Source of the DNA: Duganella aceris
Lineage (GTDB): Bacteria > Pseudomonadota > Gammaproteobacteria > Burkholderiales > Burkholderiaceae_D
Assembly: GCF_011090165.1 (NCBI RefSeq)
Contig: NZ_JAADJT010000005.1
Coordinates: 248,001 to 312,000 of the forward strand
Length of the DNA stretch: 64,000 nucleotides
Reading direction: 5' to 3'
Below are positions 7,312-15,456 of this stretch, piece after piece (position 1 is the first letter of the stretch; every line of letters starts with the position of its first letter). Position numbers and translations under genes: made by a program. Below the pieces are notes generated by a model. That model was not told the DNA's origin, searched no databases, and was given only the letters and a program-made list of their open reading frames with translations.

Positions 7312-8498
7312 CGCGCTTCCTTCCCGTACAGCGTCACCACGGCGGCGCCGCCGAGGCCGAGGTTGTGCTGCAACGCCAGCCGCGCGCCGCCGACCTGGCG
7401 CGCGTCGGCCCGGCCGCGCAACTGCTGGGTCAATTCGTAGCACTGCGCCAGGCCGGTGGCGCCCAGCGGATGGCCTTTCGACAGCAGGCCGCCGGACGGA
7501 TTGGTCACGACTTTGCCGCCGTAGGTGTTGTCGCCGTCGTCGATGAACTGGGCGGCGCCGCCGGGTGGGCAAAAGCCCAACGATTCGTAGGTGATCAGCT
7601 CGTTGTGGGCGAAGCAATCGTGCAGCTCGCACACGTCGATGTCGTCCGGGCCGACGCCGGCCTGTTCATACACCATGGCGGCCGCCTCGGCGCCCATGCG
7701 GTAGCCGACCAGGTCGATCATCGAGCGGGTGTCGAAGGTGGCGGGCCGGTCGGTGGTCATGGCCTGGGCCAGGATGCGCACGTCGCTGCGCGCGCCGTGC
7801 TTGCGGGCGAACGCTTCCGACATCAGGATGGCCGCGGCGCCGCCGCAGGTGGGCGGGCAGGCCATCAGCCGCGTCATGACGCCCGGCCACAACACAGGCG
7901 CCTGCATCACCTCGTCGGTGGAGACCACCTTGCGCAACAGCGCCATCGGATTGTGCGCCGCATGGCGGCTGGCCTTGGCTCGGATCTTGGCGAAGCTTTC
8001 CATCGGCGTGCCGTAGCGCTGCATGTGCTCGGCGCCGGCGCCGCCGAAATAGCGCAGCGCCAGCGGCAAGCCTTCGCCGCCGGCGATCTGTTCGCACAGG
8101 TCGTCGAAGCGGCCGAAGGAACTGGGACGGTCGTTCCAGTGGGTCTCCAGCGCGCCCGGCCGCATCTGCTCGAAGCCGACCGCCAGTACGCATTCGGCGG
8201 CGCCGCTTTCGATCGCCTGGCGCGCCAGGAACAGCGCACTGGAGCCGGTCGAGCAGTTGTTGTTGACGTTCAAGACCGGCACTCCGCTCATGCCGACTTC
8301 GTAGACGGCGCGCTGGCCGCAGGTGGAGTCGCCGTAGACATAGCCGGCGTAGACCTGCTGCACCGACGCGTAGCCGATGCCGGCGTCGGCCAGCGCCAGG
8401 CGGATCGCGGCGGCGCCCATCTCGTGGTAGGGCGCGCTGGCGCCGGGTTTGGTGAACGGGATCATCGCGACGCCCGCGACGCATGCGGTTTGCTTCAT
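7308..8498 (-). CDS. SCPx/lipid-transfer-type thiolase
   Basis: A 396-residue thiolase of the sterol-carrier-protein-x branch. It has the acyl-accepting Cys82 in NNNCSTGSS, the late GGLLSKGHPLGATG His motif, and LQHNLGLGG where classical thiolases have a CxGxG motif. That last replacement is normal for the SCPx/Ltp branch. Because Cys82 is retained, it should be a true thiolase rather than one of the Ltp2-type aldolases. It would cleave the 3-ketoacyl-CoA produced by the SDR. First gene of the minus operon; ATG 8498, with a G-tract operator-like element 56 bp upstream. Confidence 0.92.
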   Translation of the reverse strand: MKQTACVAGVAMIPFTKPGASAPYHEMGAAAIRLALADAGIGYASVQQVYAGYVYGDSTCGQRAVYEVGMSGVPVLNVNNNCSTGSSALFLARQAIESGAAECVLAVGFEQMRPGALETHWNDRPSSFGRFDDLCEQIAGGEGLPLALRYFGGAGAEHMQRYGTPMESFAKIRAKASRHAAHNPMALLRKVVSTDEVMQAPVLWPGVMTRLMACPPTCGGAAAILMSEAFARKHGARSDVRILAQAMTTDRPATFDTRSMIDLVGYRMGAEAAAMVYEQAGVGPDDIDVCELHDCFAHNELITYESLGFCPPGGAAQFIDDGDNTYGGKVVTNPSGGLLSKGHPLGATGLAQCYELTQQLRGRADARQVGGARLALQHNLGLGGAAVVTLYGKEAR

Positions 8499-8529
8499 GG
8501 TGTGTTTTCCTGAAAGTGAATGACTGAAC

Positions 8530-8574
8530 CTTACATGGCGTGCGCCTGCGCCACCCCCCCACGCATGGGGGGGG
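8530..8574 (-). promoter_or_regulatory. Candidate MalT-like operator and promoter of the thiolase operon
   Basis: Plus-strand pattern C7-ACGCAT-G8 at 8554-8574, an inverted repeat of C- and G-tracts 56 bp before the thiolase start. Reading the minus strand, a weak -10-like TGTAAG (8535-8530) lies 18 bp after the tract. This is the second of three such elements in this regulon. The 191-bp intergenic region also serves the divergent LuxR gene, so the site could control both directions. An additional small palindrome GTCAACTTGAC lies at 8613-8623. Confidence 0.55.
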
Positions 8575-8689
8575 ATTCGGCGGCGCGGGAGGTCTACAGT
8601 CCGTAACTGCGAGTCAACTTGACGCCTCTCGCCGAATGCCGTAGCGTTCGTTTAATGCTGACTCGCCGTGGGCAAGGCGCTGTACCAAG

Positions 8690-11428
8690 ATGATATCGAT
8701 GTCAAACACCATGTCCACGTCCGTGCTTCCGGCCGAACCGGGAATTATTTTTCGGCGCACCAAGATCGCGCCGCCGCCGAGCGGCAAACGCTGGGTGCAC
8801 CGCGCGCGCCTGTTGACGCTGCTGGGCGTGCCGCCGCGCGCGCGCCTGAGCCTGATCCACGCCGGCGCCGGCTTCGGCAAGTCGGCCTGCCTGTTGCAGT
8901 GGCACCAGGCCTTGCAACTTGGCGGCACCAAGGCCGCCTGGCTCAGCCTCGATCACGACGACCGCGACGACCTGCTCACTTTCATCGCCTACGTCGCCGC
9001 CGCGATCAATCGCGTCTGTCCCGGCATCGGCGACGAGGTGATCGAGCTGGCCAGCCGCTACAGCCAGCGGGTGCGCCCGGAAGACTTGCAGACCACGCTG
9101 ATCAACGAGATCCACGCCTGGCCGGAGCCGCTGGTGCTGATCATCGACGACTATCATTTCGTCGAGGCGCAGGAGATCCACGACTGGCTGAGCGATTTCA
9201 TCGCCCGCGCGCCGGCCAATTTTTCGCTGGCGCTGGCCGCGCGCTCGGTGCCGCCGATGCGGCTGACGCGGCTGCGCGCCGCCGACCAGGTGAGCGAGCT
9301 CGGCGCCTTCGAGCTGGCGCTCAGCTTCGGCGAGGTGCGCGATTTCATGCAGGGCGCCGGCGCCGAGCAGGTCGACGGCCAGGACATCGTGACCCTGCAC
9401 GACCGCACCGAAGGCTGGGTGGTGGGGCTGCAGATGATCGCCATCGCGCTGCGCGGCAAGCGCACGCTGGCGCAGACGCTGGCCACCTTCGGCGGCGACG
9501 CGCGCTCGGTCAGCGATTACCTGCGCGGCGAAGTGCTCGACAGCCTGCCGCCGGAGCTGGTGGATTTCATGTTGCGGGTCTCGGTCTCGGACCGCTTCTG
9601 CGCCGGACTGTGCAACGCGTTGACGGGCGGCGACAACGCGGCCGGCCTGCTGGCGCAGATCGAGTTGCGCCAATTGTTCATCCTGCCGCTCGACGAACAG
9701 GGGCAGTGGTTCCGCTTCCACCATTTGTTCGGCGCCTTCCTGCGCGCCCAGGCCAAGACCCGCCTCGGCGACGAACTGGGCGCCTTGCACGGCCGCGCCT
9801 GCGCCTGGTTCGCCGACCAGGGCCTGTGGAACGAAGCGGTGCGGCACGCCATCGCTTCCGGCGACGAGATGCGCGCGCTGGAGATCGCCGAGCGCTGCGC
9901 CATGGAGCTGGTGCGCGACGGCGACTACCTGTCGCTGCAAAACCTGATCGACCGCTTGCCGCAGGGGCCGCATCGCCACGGCGTGCACCTGCTGCTGGCG
10001 CAGGCGTGGGCGCTGATGCTGAACGGCCGGGTGGACCAGGTCGAATCCCTGCTGGCCGAGATCGAAGCGATCCAGCCCAGGCTGGCGGACGGCAGCGGCG
10101 CGCTGGCGATGGACATGATGGCGGTGCGCGCCAACCTGGCCTATGTGCGCGACGATTCGGACGGCATCGACCGCATCCTGGCACCGTGGCAGGGCACGCA
10201 GGCGGTCGCCAGCCCATGGGTGTGCGACGTGCTCAAGGTGGCCGGCAGCGTCAACCACACCTGGCGCGGCCACTTTGCGGCGGCGCGCGACTATCTGCCG
10301 TGCGTCACCACCTTCCGCCGCGCCTTCCAGCTGGTGATGTTCGGCTGGAACTGGTTCTGCGAGGGCCGTCCCGAGGAGGCCAGGCAGCAATGGCTGAGCG
10401 CGCTGGAACTAGCCGACAGCGAGCTGGGCGCGCAATCGGTGGCGTCCGCGCTGGCGCGCGTGCCGTTGGCGCGCCTGGCCTACGAGCGCGGCGCCTTCGA
10501 CGAGGTCGAGATCCTGATGGCCAACCGCATGGGCTTGATCGAGCAGGTCGGCCTGACCGATTTCCTGGAACAGGGCGTGTACGCGTTGTCGTGGGCGCGC
10601 CACGCGAGCGGCAACCGCGCCAACGCCATCGAACTCAACGAAGGATTGCGGCTGTTTGCAATCGAACGCGCCATGGTGCGGCTGGAGGTGCACGCCAGTA
10701 TCGAGCTGATGCGCATGTGCTGGCAGTCGCAGCCGGAGCGCGTGGCGCAGCTGGCGCAACGCATGCACGCCATCGTGCGCACGCCGCAGAGCGGCCAGAT
10801 CCGTTCGACCCGCTGGCTCAGCGGGCGTCTGGCGGCGGTCGGCGTGGCCTTTCACAAGGCCGTGTCGACGCTGTCGCCGGACAGCCTGGATGGCTTCGAG
10901 GCGATCGTGCTCGACATCGTGGCGATCGCCAAGGGGCCGCATGTGCTGAGCGCCTGCATGTTGCTGGCCATCGCGCGGCGCCAGGCCGGCAACGACCGGC
11001 AGGCGCGCGCCGCGCTGGCGCAGGCGCTGCTGATCGGGCAGCAGCTCGGCCTGGGCCGCAGCCTGGTCGACGGCGGCGACTGGGTGCTGCCGATGCTGGT
11101 GCTGCTGCGCGACGGCGGCGAAGGCCGCGCGGCGGGCGTCGCCGACGACTATCTGGAACGCCTGATCGCCTCCTGCGGCCAGGCGCCCGCCGCCGCGGAG
11201 GAGGCGGCCGCGCCGGCGCCGCCGGCCTTGCTTGAATCGCTGAGCAAGCGCGAGCTCGACATTCTGGTGCTGATCGAGCGCGGCCTCAGCAACAAAGCCA
11301 TCGGCCAGACCCTCAGCATCGGACCGGAAACGGTCAAGTGGCATCTGAAGAATTTGTTTGGCAAGCTCGGTGTCAACAACCGCCAGCTGGCGGTGATCCG
11401 CGCCCGTTCCCTGTCCCTTCTCGCGTAG
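8690..11428 (+). CDS. MalT-like LuxR-family ATP-dependent transcriptional regulator
   Basis: A 912-residue STAND-type regulator in the MalT mould: an N-terminal NTPase with Walker A GAGFGKS (59-65) and a Walker B-like PLVLIIDDYHF (~140-150), a winged-helix section, a long helical TPR-like sensor (about 380-800), and a C-terminal LuxR HTH (LSKRELDILVLIERGLSNKAIGQ..., ~850-910). Such proteins usually activate transcription when bound to inducer and ATP. It lies between the divergent thiolase operon and a TBDR, and three matching G-tract elements flank these units. It is therefore the likely activator of this regulon (inference). The ATG at 8690 has no strong ribosome-binding site; ATG 8699 is an alternative. 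Confidence 0.93.
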   Translation: MISMSNTMSTSVLPAEPGIIFRRTKIAPPPSGKRWVHRARLLTLLGVPPRARLSLIHAGAGFGKSACLLQWHQALQLGGTKAAWLSLDHDDRDDLLTFIAYVAAAINRVCPGIGDEVIELASRYSQRVRPEDLQTTLINEIHAWPEPLVLIIDDYHFVEAQEIHDWLSDFIARAPANFSLALAARSVPPMRLTRLRAADQVSELGAFELALSFGEVRDFMQGAGAEQVDGQDIVTLHDRTEGWVVGLQMIAIALRGKRTLAQTLATFGGDARSVSDYLRGEVLDSLPPELVDFMLRVSVSDRFCAGLCNALTGGDNAAGLLAQIELRQLFILPLDEQGQWFRFHHLFGAFLRAQAKTRLGDELGALHGRACAWFADQGLWNEAVRHAIASGDEMRALEIAERCAMELVRDGDYLSLQNLIDRLPQGPHRHGVHLLLAQAWALMLNGRVDQVESLLAEIEAIQPRLADGSGALAMDMMAVRANLAYVRDDSDGIDRILAPWQGTQAVASPWVCDVLKVAGSVNHTWRGHFAAARDYLPCVTTFRRAFQLVMFGWNWFCEGRPEEARQQWLSALELADSELGAQSVASALARVPLARLAYERGAFDEVEILMANRMGLIEQVGLTDFLEQGVYALSWARHASGNRANAIELNEGLRLFAIERAMVRLEVHASIELMRMCWQSQPERVAQLAQRMHAIVRTPQSGQIRSTRWLSGRLAAVGVAFHKAVSTLSPDSLDGFEAIVLDIVAIAKGPHVLSACMLLAIARRQAGNDRQARAALAQALLIGQQLGLGRSLVDGGDWVLPMLVLLRDGGEGRAAGVADDYLERLIASCGQAPAAAEEAAAPAPPALLESLSKRELDILVLIERGLSNKAIGQTLSIGPETVKWHLKNLFGKLGVNNRQLAVIRARSLSLLA

Positions 11429-11443
11429 GCGCGCCGTGGCCGG

Positions 11444-11488
11444 CCCCCCCATCAAGGGGGCGGGCCGGCGCGGCGGCCAGCCTATTAT
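11444..11488 (+). promoter_or_regulatory. Candidate MalT-like operator and promoter of the TBDR-esterase unit
   Basis: CCCCCCCATCAAGGGGG (11444-11460) is a C/G-tract inverted repeat. A near-consensus -10 box TATTAT lies at 11483-11488, 22 bp downstream, almost the same spacing as at the acyl-CoA synthetase promoter (21 bp). The TBDR start follows at 11541. Third member of the element set. The inverted repeat GCGCGTCAACGCGCG in the leader (about 11496-11510) is a further short hairpin. Confidence 0.6.
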
Positions 11489-11540
11489 TTCTTCGCGCGT
11501 CAACGCGCGAACCAATAACGCTTAGAAGATGGAGACGGAA

Positions 11541-13670
11541 ATGACCACCAAACCGATGCTGACGAGCTGCGCCTCGCTGCTGTCCCTGTGTTTCCCGGCC
11601 CACGCGGCCGATACGACGGCGACGGCCGATCCCGAACCGGCCGCGCAGACGGTGTACGTGACCGCCAACAAGGGACAGCCGCAGATCCTGGTCGAGGCGC
11701 CGATGTCGGTGCAGGCGTTCTCCGGGAAGGAGCTTGCGGCCAAGAACGTGTACAAGCTCGACGACCTGATCACCGCCGTGCCCGGCGCTTCGCAAAGCGA
11801 GCAGCTCGGCGAATTCAACCGCACCTATTCGATCCGCGGCTCCGGCAGCGGCGGCGGCGCCGGCGATGCGATGCTGGGCTACTACGTCGACGACACGCCG
11901 TTCGTCACGCCCAACCTGCAGATCGCGCCGCCGCTGCGCCTGATGGATATCCAGCAGGTCGAAGTGCTGCGCGGTCCGTACGGCACCTTGTACGGGCAGG
12001 GCGCGATGGGCGGCACCATGATCTTCCGCACCAGGAACCCGAGCCTGAAGGCGGTCACCGGCGACGCCGAAACCTATGTCGCCAACGTCAAGGGATCGAG
12101 CGGTGCCAGCTACGGCGCGGCGGCCGCCGTGTCGATCCCGCTGATCGAGGGCAAACTGGGGCTGCGCCTCAGCGGCGGCGGCGATTTCCGCGCCGGCTGG
12201 GCCGACGTGTACGCCGGCGCGCCGACCGGTGCGCCGCGCGCCACCGACGCCAACAAGATGCACAAGGGCGACGCGCGCGCCGTGCTGCTGTGGTTGCCCA
12301 ACGAAGACTTGCGCGTACGCCTGCAATACATGCACTTCGGCGGCAAGCAGGACTACACGCAGGAGATGGCGTCGGTGTCGCCGGCGTACTTCGCCAACTA
12401 CGGGGCCGTCGACGGCTACGAGAAATCCTCCAACGACCTGTACGGCGTGTCGGTCGAATACGATCTCGGCTTCGCCAACCTGACCAGCGCGACCGGCTAC
12501 ACCAGCTTCGACTTGTCCAACCTGTCGGGGCTGCTGGCGCCGATCGTCGGCAACGGCCGGCTGTTCAACCGCTTCAAGGGCCACAGCGTGACACAGGAAC
12601 TGCGGCTGGCGTCCACCGCCGCCGGGCCGCTGCACTGGGTCGGCGGGCTGTACTACAATAACGCGGAAAGCGACATCGGCTATGACGTCGATTTCGAGGT
12701 CCCGGTCATCAACACCATCGGCTCGACCAATATCGGCACCCGCAACACCTCGGTGTTCGGCGAGGTCAGCTACGACCTGTTCGGCGGCAAGCTGGTGCCG
12801 CTGCTGGGCTTGCGCCGTTACCGCGACGACCGCAGCTTCCTCGGCACCACCGTCACCCCGGCGCCGAGCACCACCACCGGCGGCGCCAAGCCCGCCGTCA
12901 CCACCTGGCGCGCCAACCTGGCCTATCACCCCGACCGCGATATGACGGTCTACTTCAACGCCGGCACCGGCTTCCGTGGCGGCATCGTGCAGGCGCCATT
13001 GCAGGTGGCGGCGCTGCGCGCCGACGGCATCATCGTCGACCAGGCGCTGGCGCCGGACCGCATGAAGAACCTGGAAGTCGGCATCAAGGGCGCCTTACGC
13101 GGCTCCCGACTGACGTACGAATTCAACGCCTACCGGCTGTTGTACACGAATATTCAATCCGGGTTGGCGACCAGCATCGGCCTGTCGGCCAACGCCACGC
13201 TGGGCGACGCGACCATGAAGGGGCTCGACTTCAGCCTGCAGTGGGAGCCGTTGAAGGGCCTGAGCCTGGGCTTGTCGGGCGACCGCAACTGGTCGACCTA
13301 CGACCGCGTCAATCCGCTGGTGGCGCAGGGTATCGGCGCGGTGGTCAGGGATGGCGGGCAGCTGATCAATACGCCCAAGTACACGGCGCGCGTCGACATC
13401 GGCTACACCACGCCGCTCAATGCCGCCTGGGCGTTCTACAGCAACGCCTCGGCCGCGCGGATCGCCTCGCGCCTCAACCAGGGCGGCGCCTCCACCGCCG
13501 AGTTCAATCTGTTCGACGGCAATATCGGTCTGCGCGGCGTCCGCTATGAGACCGAGCTCTACGGCCAGAACCTCGGCGACGCGCATGGTCCGTGGTCGAT
13601 CCGCCGCCCCGGCTTCATCGCCGGTCCGACGCCGCGTACCGTCGGCGTGCGTGTGCGCTATCATTTTTAA
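11541..13670 (+). CDS. TonB-dependent receptor
   Basis: A 709-residue outer-membrane receptor with signal peptide (hydrophobic core ending PAHAAD), TonB box-like TVYVTA shortly after, plug domain with YSIRGSG and the characteristic VEVLRGPYGTLYGQGAMGGTM, and a 22-strand barrel ending in RVRYHF. Start chosen at ATG 11541 because the upstream ATG (11529) lies within the ribosome-binding site GGAGACGGAA of the second. It imports a substrate, probably bulky and scarce, across the outer membrane using TonB energy. It is preceded by the MalT-like regulator and its G-tract site, and followed after 12 bp by an esterase. The trio looks like sense - import - hydrolyse for an ester substrate. Confidence 0.93.
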   Translation: MTTKPMLTSCASLLSLCFPAHAADTTATADPEPAAQTVYVTANKGQPQILVEAPMSVQAFSGKELAAKNVYKLDDLITAVPGASQSEQLGEFNRTYSIRGSGSGGGAGDAMLGYYVDDTPFVTPNLQIAPPLRLMDIQQVEVLRGPYGTLYGQGAMGGTMIFRTRNPSLKAVTGDAETYVANVKGSSGASYGAAAAVSIPLIEGKLGLRLSGGGDFRAGWADVYAGAPTGAPRATDANKMHKGDARAVLLWLPNEDLRVRLQYMHFGGKQDYTQEMASVSPAYFANYGAVDGYEKSSNDLYGVSVEYDLGFANLTSATGYTSFDLSNLSGLLAPIVGNGRLFNRFKGHSVTQELRLASTAAGPLHWVGGLYYNNAESDIGYDVDFEVPVINTIGSTNIGTRNTSVFGEVSYDLFGGKLVPLLGLRRYRDDRSFLGTTVTPAPSTTTGGAKPAVTTWRANLAYHPDRDMTVYFNAGTGFRGGIVQAPLQVAALRADGIIVDQALAPDRMKNLEVGIKGALRGSRLTYEFNAYRLLYTNIQSGLATSIGLSANATLGDATMKGLDFSLQWEPLKGLSLGLSGDRNWSTYDRVNPLVAQGIGAVVRDGGQLINTPKYTARVDIGYTTPLNAAWAFYSNASAARIASRLNQGGASTAEFNLFDGNIGLRGVRYETELYGQNLGDAHGPWSIRRPGFIAGPTPRTVGVRVRYHF

Positions 13671-13682
13671 GCGAGGTCAACT

Positions 13683-14663
13683 ATGAGCCTGGATGCCGAT
13701 CTGCTGCGCCTGCAACGCTCGCTGCCGGATGATTTTCCAACGCCGGTCGACTGGCCGGCGGCGCGCGCGGCCAACAAGGCCAGGGCGGAGTCGTTCGTCG
13801 TGGCCGGCGCGCTCACCTGGGTCAAGACAATCGAGGAGCATCGCATCGGCAAGCGCGCCGGCGCGGCTGGCGTGCGCGTCTATCGTCCGGACGGCGCGCC
13901 GTCGATGACGGTGATCTATTTTCACGGCGGCGGCTGGACCGTGGGCGATCTCGATACGGCCGATCCCGCCGTGCGCAAGATCTGCCACCACCTCGGCGCC
14001 ATCGTCGTGTCGTGCGGCTACCGGGTGGCGCCGGAGCAGCCGTTCCCCGCCGCCTACGACGATGCGCTGGCCGCCGCAAGGTGGGTGCTGTCGCACATCG
14101 TCGAACTCGGCGGCGATCCGGAGCGGGTGGTGATCGCCGGCGACAGCGCCGGCGGCAATCTCGCCGCCGCCGTCACCATCGCGCTGCGCGACGAGGCGCG
14201 CCAAGCGGTGGGACGTCCGGCGGCCGCGCTGCCGGCGTTGCGCGCGCAACTGCTGCTGTATCCGGTGGTGGACTTGCGCGGCGGCGCGCGCAAGGCGGGT
14301 TCCTATCTCGCCGACCGCGATCCCGGCCTGCGCACGGCGGTGATGGAGGCGTGCATGGACGCGTATGTGCAGCGGGCAACCGCCGCCGACTGGCGCGTTT
14401 CGCCGTCGGCCAGCGCGGATTTTTCCGACTTGCCGCCGGCGCTGGTGGTGGTGCTCGGCGTCGATCCCTTGCGCGATCAGGCCGTCATGTATGCCGCCTC
14501 CCTGCGCAAGGCCGGCGTGCGGTGCGAATTGATCGAATTCCCGCACCTGACGCACGGCTTCACCTACATCGCCGGGCTGGTGCCGGCCGCCCGCAGAGCG
14601 TTCGACGAGGTGCTGACGCGCTTCGAACTGCTGTGTCAGAACGCGCCGCCGCACGGCAAATAG
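13683..14663 (+). CDS. Alpha/beta hydrolase, hormone-sensitive-lipase-like esterase
   Basis: A 326-residue cytosolic esterase of the HSL (family IV) type. The oxyanion-hole motif HGGG is at 81-84, the nucleophile Ser155 is in GDSAGG, and the remaining triad is formed by Asp in GVDPLRDQ and His in LTHGFTYI. ATG 13683 follows GAGG. It lies 12 bp downstream of the TBDR, so it is probably cotranscribed. It would release an acid or alcohol from the imported ester for the acyl-CoA pathway encoded upstream. HSL enzymes favour short-to-medium acyl esters, and the natural substrate is unknown. Confidence 0.92.
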   Translation: MSLDADLLRLQRSLPDDFPTPVDWPAARAANKARAESFVVAGALTWVKTIEEHRIGKRAGAAGVRVYRPDGAPSMTVIYFHGGGWTVGDLDTADPAVRKICHHLGAIVVSCGYRVAPEQPFPAAYDDALAAARWVLSHIVELGGDPERVVIAGDSAGGNLAAAVTIALRDEARQAVGRPAAALPALRAQLLLYPVVDLRGGARKAGSYLADRDPGLRTAVMEACMDAYVQRATAADWRVSPSASADFSDLPPALVVVLGVDPLRDQAVMYAASLRKAGVRCELIEFPHLTHGFTYIAGLVPAARRAFDEVLTRFELLCQNAPPHGK

Positions 14664-14744
14664 GCAGCGCAGTCCGAATTGCGTGAGTTGTCGCACCGAG
14701 CGCAAATGTGCAAGGAATAAACTGTGTGGTTTGAGGAGCGGAAA

Positions 14745-15005
14745 ATGATTCCGAAAAAGACCGCGACCCCGGCGGATGGGGAAAAATACGAGCGCAGAAT
14801 AGACGGACCGGCTGAGGTCATCGACGAAGCAGTGGTGATCGCGACCGTCGACGGCGTCGGTCCCGCCATCGAGCGCATGTCCGATGCCGGTGTCGCACAC
14901 CAGACCGCTCTACGAGTGCTGTCGAGTCCCGCGCATCATCGGGAAGTGCGGGAAGCGACCATCGCCAAGGTGCTGTCAACGCGCCGCCGCGCTGGAAAAA
15001 GCTGA
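14745..15005 (+). CDS. Small hypothetical protein
   Basis: An 86-residue protein that I do not recognise. ATG 14745 is chosen because GAGGAG sits 6-8 bp upstream; the in-frame GTG at 14724 would place that ribosome-binding site inside the gene. It is charged, lacks a signal peptide or membrane segment, and contains a central VDGVGPAIERM..AGV..QTALRVL segment with two amphipathic helices and a basic C-terminus (STRRRAGKS). Size and composition would fit a DNA-binding or antitoxin-like protein, but nothing proves this, and no toxin partner is visible. Confidence 0.55.
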   Translation: MIPKKTATPADGEKYERRIDGPAEVIDEAVVIATVDGVGPAIERMSDAGVAHQTALRVLSSPAHHREVREATIAKVLSTRRRAGKS

Positions 15006-15135
15006 GCTGGATCGCCGCCCGCCGCAAGCAATGTCTTAATACCGCAACGATGTGTGGCGGCCTCGGCACGGACATGCAACTTCAATTTAATTCCCGGAAA
15101 GTTGTGCTAATCTGTATTCGAGGAGCGGGATTGGC

Positions 15136-15432
15136 ATGTCGGGAAAACATATTGAATCGGCTGTTTTCGACCAGGCGCTGGATGCCGGATTGCTGATGGT
15201 GAGCGCCATAGGGCAAACGTCGCAGATAGAGATCTCCATCCGGTTGCTGGATAGACTCAACACGTTGCAGTGCGAAGATGCGTCGCCCTGCGAGTTGGCG
15301 GTGTGCACCGGCCTGCTGGCGGCGCTCGGGGTCGGTCAGCTTGGTGAGTTGCGACAGCTGCTGTGCAGACGCGCGAGTCTGAAGCTGTATAACGACGGCA
15401 GGGCCGCCGCAGACGACTCAGCGGTTGACTGA
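15136..15432 (+). CDS. Small hypothetical protein
   Basis: A 98-residue predominantly helical protein with no recognised motif. A GAGGAGCGGG ribosome-binding site precedes ATG 15136. Four Cys residues (in LQCEDASPC, AVCTG and LLCRR) and an alternating hydrophobic pattern suggest a small helical bundle. A 130-bp gap upstream contains an AT-richer leader (around 15080-15120) that could hold a promoter. It converges on the DUF2252 gene. Less GC-biased than its neighbours, which may hint at recent acquisition; this is weak evidence. Confidence 0.5.
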   Translation: MSGKHIESAVFDQALDAGLLMVSAIGQTSQIEISIRLLDRLNTLQCEDASPCELAVCTGLLAALGVGQLGELRQLLCRRASLKLYNDGRAAADDSAVD

Positions 15433-15456
15433 GTTGCGGAAGCCGGGACATTCCCG

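Noticed and set aside
7308-8498. Possible Ltp2-type aldolase instead of thiolase
   Set aside because: The acyl-binding Cys82 is present, as in true SCPx thiolases, so thiolytic activity is the better reading.
8668-11235. 855-codon plus-strand frame overlapping the MalT-like regulator
   Set aside because: Alternative-frame translation of the regulator, Arg/Ala-rich and without motifs, while the 8690 frame has Walker and HTH motifs.
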